26,734 bases of DNA from JAGVVZ01 sp964372465. Its GTDB lineage: Archaea > Aenigmatarchaeota > Aenigmatarchaeia > CG10238-14. Positions 20,660 through 26,734 of the stretch are shown in pieces (position 1 is the first letter of the stretch; each line of letters begins with the position of its first letter). A program made the translations under genes and the position numbers. Location of the stretch: positions 1 through 26,734 of the forward strand of contig CAYJRA010000010.1 in the NCBI GenBank assembly GCA_964372465.1, written 5' to 3'. The notes beneath the pieces are model-generated. The model did not search any database and was not told where the DNA came from. It saw only the letters and a program-made list of their open reading frames with translations.

Positions 20660-20695
20660 TTTAAATGATTGCATCAATATTAAATTGCTTTTAAT

Positions 20696-20716
20696 ATGAA
20701 CAAGGAAGGTGAGTGA
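20696..20716 (+). promoter_or_regulatory. Six-residue leader ORF overlapping the aIF2 gamma start
   Basis: ATG-AAC-AAG-GAA-GGT-GAG-TGA encodes MNKEGE and spans the GTG start codon of aIF2 gamma (20709) in another frame. A TATA-like ATTTAAATG at 20659-20668 would start transcription about 20690, so this ATG would be nearly leaderless. A control role is only a possibility. Confidence 0.25.
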
Positions 20717-21944
20717 TTTCAACAAGAAATTAGATACTAAATTAATACCGGAAGTTAACATTGGTTTGCTTGGTCATGTTGATCACGGTAAAACTACATT
20801 AGTTGATGCATTAACAGGCAAGTGGACCGACACCCATTCTGAAGAAATCAAAAGAGGAATTACTATCAAGCTTGGTTATGCTGATGTAACTTTTCATGAA
20901 TGTCCAAAATGCAAGAAGCATCTATCAACAAACAAATGCTCGTCGTGTTTCACTGAGGCCAAGCCACTGAGAACAGTTTCCTTTGTGGATGCTCCCGGCC
21001 ACGAGAGCTTGATGGCGACTGTCTTGACGGGATCTGCAATTATGGATGGTGCGTTATTGCTGATTGCTGTTAATGAAAAATGTCCTTTGCCGCAGACACG
21101 CGAGCATCTCACGGCATTGGAAGTTGTCGGGATAAAGAATATTGTGATAGTCCAGAACAAGATTGATCTCGTTCCGATGGAGAGAGTTAAAGAAAGTTAT
21201 AATGAAATAAAGAATTTTGTCAAAGGTACGATAGCAGAGAATGCTCCGATAATTCCTGTTTCAGCCCAGCAAAAAATTAATATAGAATATATAATTCAAG
21301 CCATCAATGAGTTCATACCATCGCCAAAAAGAGATACCACCAAAGATCCGAAGATGTATATAGCAAGAAGTTTTGATATCAACAAACCCGGTTCGCCAAT
21401 TGAGAAGTTGGTCGGCGGAATATTGGGAGGATCGGTTGTTCAGGGTATGTTGAGAACAGGGAATGAGATAGAAATAAGGCCAGGCGTGAGAGTCAACAAC
21501 GATTGGAAGCCGATATTCACAAAAATCGTATCACTCCAAAAAGCGAATATAGAAATTGAAGAGGCAGGACCAGGCGGCCTTTTGGGCGTGATGACTAAAT
21601 TGGATCCTTATGTTACCAAGGCAGATACTCTCGCCGGCAATGTTGCCGGTCTACCAGGAAAACTGCCGAAAGTAAGAGACAAAATTAGAATTGATTCCAA
21701 GCTTCTGGAGAGAGTTGTTGGAACTGCTGAAATGGAGGGTATTCAAGAAATTAAGCCGAATGAGATGCTGATGATAAACATGGGATCAATGAGATCCGTG
21801 GGCATCGTGAGCAGTGCGAAAGGAAGAAAGATAGAGATGAATTTGAAGATTCCTATATGCGGAGATGAAGGGGATAGAGTTGTCGTTTCCAGGCAAGTTC
21901 TTGGCAGGTGGAGACTGATTGGATACGGGACGTTGATTGGATAA
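20709..21944 (+). CDS. eif2g: Translation initiation factor aIF2 gamma subunit
   Basis: A 411-aa GTPase that, with the alpha and beta subunits, carries Met-tRNAi to the ribosome. G1 is GHVDHGKT (22-29), switch 1 includes EEIKRGITIKLGYAD, the zinc knuckle has Cys65, Cys68, Cys77 and Cys80, G3 is DAPGH (94-98), and G4 is NKID (150-153). Domains II and III follow with GSVVQGMLRTGNEIEIRPG and the C-terminal VVSRQVLGRWRLIGYG. Length is normal. The only workable start is GTG 20709, with GGAAG just before it. The expected downstream PIN gene is displaced by about 2 kb. Confidence 0.97.
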   Translation: MSDFNKKLDTKLIPEVNIGLLGHVDHGKTTLVDALTGKWTDTHSEEIKRGITIKLGYADVTFHECPKCKKHLSTNKCSSCFTEAKPLRTVSFVDAPGHESLMATVLTGSAIMDGALLLIAVNEKCPLPQTREHLTALEVVGIKNIVIVQNKIDLVPMERVKESYNEIKNFVKGTIAENAPIIPVSAQQKINIEYIIQAINEFIPSPKRDTTKDPKMYIARSFDINKPGSPIEKLVGGILGGSVVQGMLRTGNEIEIRPGVRVNNDWKPIFTKIVSLQKANIEIEEAGPGGLLGVMTKLDPYVTKADTLAGNVAGLPGKLPKVRDKIRIDSKLLERVVGTAEMEGIQEIKPNEMLMINMGSMRSVGIVSSAKGRKIEMNLKIPICGDEGDRVVVSRQVLGRWRLIGYGTLIG

Positions 21945-21968
21945 TAGCCTAAAAAGGAAAAAACAAAG

Positions 21969-21977
21969 ATTTAAAAG
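21969..21977 (+). promoter_or_regulatory. TATA box of the 502-aa orphan
   Basis: ATTTAAAAG is centred 27 nt upstream of ATG 22000 and 25 nt downstream of the aIF2 gamma stop. It supports an independent leaderless transcript and ATG 22000 over the in-frame TTG at 21937. Confidence 0.5.
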
Positions 21978-21999
21978 TTTATCGTCATTTCTAATAGAT

Positions 22000-23508
22000 A
22001 TGGTTGCAACGGCAGCTTCATTACCATTATGGGTTCCAACTAGGCCTTCTGTAGCCAGGCCAACAATTTCTCAATATTTACCTAGTCTCAGACCTCACCC
22101 GGAATATGGTTTTGCTTCAGTTGATTATGCTAATGTAGATCAGTTAAAAATTCCCGAATGGCAAATAGCTGCTATGTTAGGATTCAACGCATTTGCTCCG
22201 GTTCTAGGCAACCAAAGGCCAAAAAATCATTATAAAGCTCAAGAGATACCGATAGATACATCTGATGCTGAATATCAGTCAGCAAAAGTAACTGCACTTC
22301 AAAAAGAAGCTGTCGTACCCAAATATCTTTTATGGGATTGGGCTAGAATTGAAGCAATAGCGTCTCAACCACCAGAAGAATTACAAACATACACAAACCT
22401 GTTGAAAGAATTAATGACTTCCTTATTTGCTTTGGCATACGCTACTGGAAGGGAAGATAGAGAATATTTCTATTTGAGAGGTTTAGGATTTAGCTATGGA
22501 AAAACAGCTCCCGTTGCGAATGAATACAGGCAAATGACGGCTAATTTTAATCTTAGATACAGAAATGAACTTAGAGTTCATAAACTGGTTGAAGAGTTAT
22601 GCAGGTATCTCAATATAAAGGATGATAAGTTATATGCAAATGCTTTGAAATGGTATTTTCCAGAAGATAAAATTATGGTCCAAGAATTAGAATCTAAAGG
22701 TTTGAGACTTTTTTCGGGAGATGGGGAACATATAGATTTTACCATAATGGATGTAATGAGAATATTAAATACATCAGAAAATCTAAAATATCTCTCTGAA
22801 AATGGATATTCTACGGAAACAGATAATCCAGGAGAATTATTTTTGATGCTGTTAATGGGTGGAAGATTAGATTCAGAAATATATACTAAAGGATTACTGG
22901 GAGCGTACCCAGCCGGTCAAAATCCAAAAGTTAGTCGTGTTTCAATATATGGTGATACACCATTAAGATCATTGAGTTCTCCATCAGTAATATACACTTC
23001 ACCTCATGTTCCTGTTAAAGTTCCAATAGTACCAATGAGAGTTGGAGAGACAGAAGATATTAAAGAATATCCGCCTCTTGAAGGATTTAATACAATGACT
23101 TTACTATACACGGCTTTATTATTATTATTAAATAGAATGAGCCTTGCAATGGACATAGCAGATGATGGTGCATATGCCGGATTTTCGGCAAGATCCAACG
23201 GAACACCTGTTATATCATTCCCTCTAAATGGAGAACATGTTCATGATGCTACAATGACACCACAGATTATGGGTGCATGTTTAACGATTATGGATCCACA
23301 AGTTTTGGTCCAGAATCTTTTAGATCCTCAAAGACTAGGAAATAATAGTTTATGTGTCGTACCGCCACAAAATTCTAAACATACAGATAAAAGACCTTAC
23401 TCATATCAAGGTAGTATAAGAGTATCTGTTGATGTCAATGGTGGCAGAAGGTTTGATTTAATTGAACCAGACCCCGACACTCTAAATATTGATTTCATAA
23501 ATATATGA
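22000..23508 (+). CDS. Large unrecognised protein (502 aa)
   Basis: The largest orphan here. No domain is recognised. It starts MVATAASLPLWVPTRPSVAR, a Pro-rich N-terminus; the middle is helical (ELQTYTNLLKELMTSLFALAYATGRE, HKLVEELCRYLNIKDDK), followed by repeated hydrophobic helices (GELFLMLLMGG) and a Pro/Ser-rich linker (SSPSVIYTSPHVPVKVPIVP). A Leu-rich stretch FNTMTLLYTALLLLLNRMS is hydrophobic but flanked by helix-like polar sequence, so not a clear membrane span. The C-terminus looks beta-rich (GSIRVSVDVNGGRRFDLIEP). It lies between aIF2 gamma and the PIN gene, which are normally adjacent. A structural or assembly protein (capsid-like, surface or scaffolding) is possible but unsupported. 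Start chosen by the TATA box 27 nt upstream. Confidence 0.65.
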   Translation: MVATAASLPLWVPTRPSVARPTISQYLPSLRPHPEYGFASVDYANVDQLKIPEWQIAAMLGFNAFAPVLGNQRPKNHYKAQEIPIDTSDAEYQSAKVTALQKEAVVPKYLLWDWARIEAIASQPPEELQTYTNLLKELMTSLFALAYATGREDREYFYLRGLGFSYGKTAPVANEYRQMTANFNLRYRNELRVHKLVEELCRYLNIKDDKLYANALKWYFPEDKIMVQELESKGLRLFSGDGEHIDFTIMDVMRILNTSENLKYLSENGYSTETDNPGELFLMLLMGGRLDSEIYTKGLLGAYPAGQNPKVSRVSIYGDTPLRSLSSPSVIYTSPHVPVKVPIVPMRVGETEDIKEYPPLEGFNTMTLLYTALLLLLNRMSLAMDIADDGAYAGFSARSNGTPVISFPLNGEHVHDATMTPQIMGACLTIMDPQVLVQNLLDPQRLGNNSLCVVPPQNSKHTDKRPYSYQGSIRVSVDVNGGRRFDLIEPDPDTLNIDFINI

Positions 23509-23519
23509 TAAGAAAATTT

Positions 23520-23861
23520 TCATTTTTGCCTTGTCGAATAACTATAGACATCGGGTTCGTTTTGGAAAACCGGATCTGACCCAAAAAGCATTTTTCCACA
23601 TTCTCTCCTGTAAAGATATTCTATGGGTTCAATATCCCTATCATATAATTTGAATTCTGTGGTGATTCTTAATTTTACAGTATAGCCGTCTGTTACCCAT
23701 CGAGTAGCGGATATACTACCTTCATAATTTGCCAGAGTTGTTATGAGTTCAACTATATATTTTGGCCTTGGTGGATTCCTCTTAGAATCACGGTTTCTCT
23801 TTAGTTGTAATACATAATAGTAACTTCGTTCGTCCATGAGGACCAGTTGATATTGAGGCAT
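23520..23861 (-). CDS. Unrecognised 113-aa beta-rich protein
   Basis: No family is recognised. Alternating strands dominate: YQLVLMDERSYYYVLQLKRN, PKYIVELITTLANYEGSISA, YTVKLRITTEFKLYDRD, with Arg and Tyr abundant (about 11 Arg, about 13 Tyr). This could be a small beta-sandwich or RNA-binding fold. It converges on the 502-aa gene (stops 11 nt apart) and has its own TATA box at leaderless spacing. With that gene it separates aIF2 gamma from the PIN gene, so the two may have arrived together. Confidence 0.55.
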   Translation of the reverse strand: MPQYQLVLMDERSYYYVLQLKRNRDSKRNPPRPKYIVELITTLANYEGSISATRWVTDGYTVKLRITTEFKLYDRDIEPIEYLYRRECGKMLFGSDPVFQNEPDVYSYSTRQK

Positions 23862-23883
23862 TTATCTTTATTCCCATTCTGCA

Positions 23884-23892
23884 CATTTTATC
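23884..23892 (-). promoter_or_regulatory. TATA box of the 113-aa gene
   Basis: Minus strand GATAAAATG, centred about 27 nt from ATG 23861, consistent with a leaderless message. Confidence 0.4.
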
Positions 23893-23945
23893 AGTTAGAA
23901 TAGATGCAAGATCAGAGGCGGGGATTGAAACCGTATAGGTAGCTA

Positions 23946-23955
23946 TTTTTAATAT
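23946..23955 (+). promoter_or_regulatory. TATA box of the PIN-protein gene
   Basis: TTTTTAATAT is centred about 26 nt before ATG 23976. The gene thus has its own promoter after being separated from aIF2 gamma. Confidence 0.45.
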
Positions 23956-23975
23956 TCTATCAATAAAATTATAAG

Positions 23976-24353
23976 ATGAAAAAAATAATACTGGATACTA
24001 ACATGTTTCTCGTTCCCGGTCAGTTTAGAGTGGATATTTTTGAGGAGATTAGGGACATAATAGAAGGAGATATTGTTTTCGTTATTACGCATTCCGTAAA
24101 AAAAGAACTGGAAAAAATTTCTAAGAGCAAGAGTAAAGATTCTACTGCTTCGAAACTCGCGTTGAGTTTCATAAAAAGAAAAAACCTTCAGGTCATTGAA
24201 GGAAACGGCAGAAATACAGATGAGGAAATTGTGAATTTAGCAGATGAAAACACTATCGTTGCGACGAACGATAAATTGCTTCAGAAAAAATTGAAAGAGA
24301 AAAAAATCAAAGTAATTTATTTAAGATCAAAAAGTATGTTGGATTTGTATTAA
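23976..24353 (+). CDS. PIN-domain protein, Fcf1/VapC9-like
   Basis: A 125-aa PIN-domain protein. The N-terminal KKIILDTNMFLVPGQFRVDIFEEI is typical of the archaeal Fcf1/Utp24-like PIN proteins found beside aIF2 gamma, not of toxins in VapBC pairs; no antitoxin gene is adjacent. Acidic residues are Asp7 in LDTN, Glu in VKKELEKIS, and the Asp residues in NLADENTIVATNDKLL. Family members are thought to act in rRNA processing or as nucleases; the molecular target is unproven. Its normal place directly behind aIF2 gamma is taken here by two orphans. Confidence 0.85.
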   Translation: MKKIILDTNMFLVPGQFRVDIFEEIRDIIEGDIVFVITHSVKKELEKISKSKSKDSTASKLALSFIKRKNLQVIEGNGRNTDEEIVNLADENTIVATNDKLLQKKLKEKKIKVIYLRSKSMLDLY

Positions 24354-24438
24354 GATAATATAATAAAATTTGCTATTGAGTGGAATTTCTCAGATTTTCT
24401 AGTATTTTGAGTTATACGCCTCTTTTACTCCCAAGAAG

Positions 24439-24448
24439 CTATTAAAAC
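24439..24448 (+). promoter_or_regulatory. TATA box of the 126-aa gene
   Basis: CTATTAAAAC predicts transcription near 24470, immediately before the GGTGAT ribosome binding site (24471-24476). Confidence 0.4.
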
Positions 24449-24480
24449 CGATTCTTGTTAATATTCTCTTGGTGATATGA

Positions 24481-24861
24481 GTGGTAAAGGCTGATGAGAC
24501 AGAATTGAGAGATATGCTTGAAAGCATAGCCAAAGAATTAGCTCCACGATATAATGGCAGGCTTGTTATCCGAAGATATGAACCAATTGATGGTTTTAGG
24601 TACGTTCCGGGGGATCATCCGTACTTATACATAGAAGAAGAAATAAGAGGAAGGGGGTTTTTAGGAATTTCAAGAACAGAAAGAAGAATGATTTTTGCAG
24701 TAAATGAAGGGTTTGGTGGCGAAGCTTACGGAAGGAAAAGCATGAATATTTACTTACCATCAGATGACATAGCTGAAGAAGTTGTGAGAAGACATCTTAC
24801 CAACTATACTAAAAGACATAACGTGACTGGAATTCATGAGCAAGAAAATTTGGAAAATTAA
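24481..24861 (+). CDS. Unrecognised 126-aa Arg-rich protein
   Basis: No family is recognised. An N-terminal helix (ETELRDMLESIAKELAPRY) leads to strands (RLVIRRYEPIDG, PYLYIEEEIRGRG, RRMIFAVNEG) and a last helix (SDDIAEEVVRRHLTNYTKRH); about 15 Arg to 4 Lys. The GTG at 24481 lies 4 nt after GGTGAT, so it is preferred; the ATG at 24477 reads only five codons before a stop. Soluble, probably alpha/beta. Another member of the Arg/Tyr-rich orphan class in this window. Confidence 0.6.
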   Translation: MVKADETELRDMLESIAKELAPRYNGRLVIRRYEPIDGFRYVPGDHPYLYIEEEIRGRGFLGISRTERRMIFAVNEGFGGEAYGRKSMNIYLPSDDIAEEVVRRHLTNYTKRHNVTGIHEQENLEN

Positions 24862-24879
24862 TCATATTAATAACAAATG

Positions 24880-24887
24880 TTTAAATC
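24880..24887 (+). promoter_or_regulatory. TATA box of the DUF4239-like gene
   Basis: TTTAAATC is centred 28 nt before ATG 24912, supporting that start and a leaderless message. Confidence 0.5.
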
Positions 24888-24911
24888 ACAAGATGAATAA
24901 ATATAGATAGA

Positions 24912-25688
24912 ATGCTCGGAAGGATGATCACAGTGATAGGAAAATCAACAGTTTTTGCTATTTTTGCTATTTTGCTTATGTATGGTGCTCGAACTTATCT
25001 GAAGACCGATCTCTACCTCTCTGATATAGGCGGCATTCAAAGCTTCTTGGGCGTTTTCGGAACGCTCTATGGCATCATGGCTGCATTTGTCGTATTCGAA
25101 GTTTGGAACCAATATAATAGGACAACCGATCTCATAGACAAAGAGGCAGCTGGTCTTGAGAGGCTGTTTCGTTTGACCATTTATTTTAGGGACAAAAAAC
25201 TTTTAGACAAAATGAAAGCCGCTATCAAAAAATATGCTGGTATAGTTATTGCTGATAGATTCCAAAAACTCGGCAGTGGAGAAATAAATGCAGAAGCAGG
25301 CAAAGCCTTCAGGGAAATCACTGAAGTCATTAGAAATGTTAAGTTCAACGATAATCACGATGGCATAATTTTCGACCATTTAGTTGCCCATTATGGAGAT
25401 TTAGGTCAAATTCGTACCCAAAGAATAAATCAGAGCTTGGCTAGGTTGCCAGCACTTTTAAAGACATTCTTATACACCTCGTCTCTCTTCGCTCTTTTAT
25501 TTTTCATATTGATGCCATTTTCCAATATCTATTATGGCTTTATGGCTACAGGCTTTCTCGCCTTTGTATTGGCAATGGTGTTCCAGCTAGTAGAAGATCT
25601 TGACAACCCATTTGTTGGGTATTGGAATATTACTCCAGAATCCTTTGAGAGAGCATTGAAGAATATTGATGAATATTCGCAGCTTTAA
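24912..25688 (+). CDS. DUF4239-like (bestrophin-like) integral membrane protein
   Basis: A 258-aa membrane protein. Four hydrophobic spans: about residues 12-30 (STVFAIFAILLMYGARTYL), 44-65 (SFLGVFGTLYGIMAAFVVFE), and two close together at about 185-230 (TFLYTSSLFALLFFILMP and YGFMATGFLAFVLAMVFQLV). Between them is a soluble helical domain that begins RTTDLIDKEAAGLERLFRLT. This 2+2 arrangement, and VEDLDNPFVGYWNITPESFERAL at the C-terminus, are typical of DUF4239, distantly like bestrophin channels. Transport of ions or small solutes is conceivable, not shown. Monocistronic by its own TATA box. Confidence 0.8.
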   Translation: MLGRMITVIGKSTVFAIFAILLMYGARTYLKTDLYLSDIGGIQSFLGVFGTLYGIMAAFVVFEVWNQYNRTTDLIDKEAAGLERLFRLTIYFRDKKLLDKMKAAIKKYAGIVIADRFQKLGSGEINAEAGKAFREITEVIRNVKFNDNHDGIIFDHLVAHYGDLGQIRTQRINQSLARLPALLKTFLYTSSLFALLFFILMPFSNIYYGFMATGFLAFVLAMVFQLVEDLDNPFVGYWNITPESFERALKNIDEYSQL

Positions 25689-25709
25689 CTGCTTTTTGAC
25701 AGATAAACT

Positions 25710-25719
25710 AAATATATTT
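25710..25719 (+). promoter_or_regulatory. TATA box of the Nudix-like gene
   Basis: AAATATATTT is centred 25 nt before ATG 25739, a near-consensus box for a leaderless transcript. Confidence 0.55.
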
Positions 25720-25738
25720 TGCATGCTAATAGTTATTC

Positions 25739-26146
25739 ATGGAAAGAGAAGTTGCATTAGTTTTGAAGCATAATGATAAAATTTTATTCGGAAGAAGATC
25801 AAAGATGAAGGACGTCATGCCCAATCTATGGACATTACCTTCCTTTCCTTGGAGACCAGGCGAAACCTCGGAGCAAGCGGCTTTGAGAGCAGCCAATGAA
25901 CTTTTCGGTGTTAAAGTATCGGTAAATAAAGTTCTTCACAACCACCAGTTCATTGAAAATAAGATCGACAAGGTCTTTGTCGCGTGCGATTTATCTCAAG
26001 GTCAGATTGATATTAAAAAACCGGAAGAATTGATAGAAATAAAATGGGACAGTTTTCCAGTGTTTTTCCAGACAAACGATGACTCGAAACTAGCAGAAGA
26101 TTTGAGATATCTGAAGAGATTCCATCACTTATGGAAGAATGTTTAA
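25739..26146 (+). CDS. Nudix-fold protein with degenerate Nudix box
   Basis: A 135-aa protein with the Nudix fold order: VALVLKHNDKILFGRRS, NLWTLPSFPWRPGE, then the box helix and later ELIEIKWDSFPVFF. The box reads E-TSEQAAL-R-A-A-N-E-L-F-G-V, where the standard is E-x7-R-E-U-x-E-E-x-G-U: the Glu after Arg is Ala and the second Glu of the EE pair is Leu. At least two metal ligands are therefore lost, which suggests weak or no hydrolase activity, or a binding role. The HAD-Nudix fusion at 8235-9281 keeps an intact box. Confidence 0.78.
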   Translation: MEREVALVLKHNDKILFGRRSKMKDVMPNLWTLPSFPWRPGETSEQAALRAANELFGVKVSVNKVLHNHQFIENKIDKVFVACDLSQGQIDIKKPEELIEIKWDSFPVFFQTNDDSKLAEDLRYLKRFHHLWKNV

Positions 26147-26170
26147 TTTTAGCTTGTCGGGACAGTATGC

Positions 26171-26698
26171 TTACGCTAATGAAACAGGTATTCTTAGTTC
26201 ATGTCGTACATTTTTTTTACCCAATCTCCAAAATACCGGTTCTTCTGTAAAATAAATTAATTCGTAGCTATCTGGTTTGTCTAAATCAAGTCTGTATTTT
26301 CTTGATGTTCCTTGAGGAGCAAATTGAGCAATAGCTTTCGAAAGGTTAACAAATGATTCTAATTCAACTCCCTCCGTAGATGTAACTGCTTTCATCACAA
26401 GTTCTTCAACACGATAACCAGCTTCTTCAGCTTCTGTTCTCAAACGTCTAAGATTATCATAATATCTGTTTATAGCTGCAGTGGTTTCTGGTCTGTAATC
26501 CATACCATATCTTCTTGTTGAACCACTAAACCTCGAAGGTGCAGGTTGATTAAGATGCGATCTATATGTCTGTCGTGCATCTCTATATGGGCCACTGTGT
26601 TTGTTATAAGCATCAACAATAAGCCGGGCAAGTGCATTTACTGCTTGTAATTCTTCTTCTGTATAGGGTTTGATTGTTTGAACAGTTGCTTGTGCCAT
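26171..26698 (-). CDS. Unrecognised 175-aa protein
   Basis: No family is recognised. The N-terminal two thirds are helical (TEEELQAVNALARLIVDAYNK; AAINRYYDNLRRLRTEAEE), with an Arg/Pro/Ser/Tyr-rich loop (HLNQPAPSRFSGSTRRYGM) between; the C-terminus is beta-rich (YELIYFTEEPVFWRL, VRHELRIPVSL). About 18 Arg to 8 Lys. AGTGATAAT just before ATG 26698 could serve as ribosome binding site. It converges with the Nudix-like gene (24 nt between stops). The mix of helical core and disordered basic loop would suit a nucleic-acid or structural protein, but this is a guess. Confidence 0.58.
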   Translation of the reverse strand: MAQATVQTIKPYTEEELQAVNALARLIVDAYNKHSGPYRDARQTYRSHLNQPAPSRFSGSTRRYGMDYRPETTAAINRYYDNLRRLRTEAEEAGYRVEELVMKAVTSTEGVELESFVNLSKAIAQFAPQGTSRKYRLDLDKPDSYELIYFTEEPVFWRLGKKNVRHELRIPVSLA

Positions 26699-26734
26699 AT
26701 TATCACTACTAAATAGAAATGATAAACATTTAAG

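Noticed and set aside
21937..21999. Upstream extension of the 502-aa orphan to a TTG inside the aIF2 gamma stop
   Set aside because: The TATA box at 21969-21977 and the ATG at 22000 fit leaderless spacing; the TTG would lie upstream of the transcript.
23921..23931. GGGATTGAAAC, like the end of an archaeal CRISPR repeat
   Set aside because: Only one copy is present, with no spacer-repeat periodicity and no cas genes.
23976..24353. Second PIN protein as a VapC toxin
   Set aside because: No antitoxin gene is adjacent and the sequence fits the Fcf1-like PIN proteins of the aIF2 gamma neighbourhood.

Overview
This is a low-GC archaeal window, most likely from a metagenome-assembled genome. The archaeal signs are ribosomal protein S6e, initiation factor aIF2 gamma, archaeal-type PheS and PheT, an archaeal TrpRS and a MinD/ParA-like ATPase. 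Control signals agree: TATA boxes lie about 25-28 nt upstream of leaderless start codons at many genes, and other genes carry GGTGA/GTGAT or GGAGGT ribosome binding sites. Gene sizes and the many tiny orphan genes would fit a DPANN-type lineage, but no single feature fixes the phylum. No rRNA, tRNA, CRISPR array or transposase was seen.

Layout. (1) 1-3431, plus strand: an aldehyde dehydrogenase, a VapBC-type toxin-antitoxin pair and a MinD-like ATPase, with one small minus-strand winged-helix-like gene. (2) 3443-6129: a block of very small genes, mostly minus strand. It includes a possible Sm-like protein, a small winged-helix-like protein, a deoxyribosyltransferase-like protein flanked by a 23-bp repeat (one mismatch), two broken or frameshifted hydrophobic ORFs, and a 100-N gap flanked by an exact 55-bp duplication that looks like an assembly artefact. 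(3) 17640 down to 6130: a long minus-strand gene train. It starts with a small winged-helix gene (frame problem at its start), then an Asp/Glu racemase, a TrpRS/TyrRS-like paralog with lost signature motifs, an acetamidase/formamidase and a solo B3/4 protein. TrpRS, PheS, a free-standing LAGLIDADG protein, an inositol-monophosphatase family enzyme, a HAD-Nudix fusion, a deoxyribosyltransferase/DNPH1-like enzyme and PheT follow. (4) 17692-26698: conserved genes (HExxH protein, S6e, aIF2 gamma, PIN protein, DUF4239-like membrane protein, a degenerate Nudix protein) interspersed with unrecognised Arg/Tyr-rich orphans. Most of these orphans have their own TATA box.

How the genes may work together. 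The aminoacyl-tRNA group (PheS, PheT, TrpRS, solo B3/4) supplies charging and probably proofreading. The four tightly packed genes racemase, aaRS-like, amidase and B3/4 look like an amino-acid-related accessory module under a local regulator; their joint function is unknown and is the best candidate for an undescribed system. The HAD-Nudix and DNPH1-like genes overlap by ATGA and fit a nucleotide house-cleaning pair. The orphans may share an origin, because they are Arg-rich while the conserved genes are Lys-rich.
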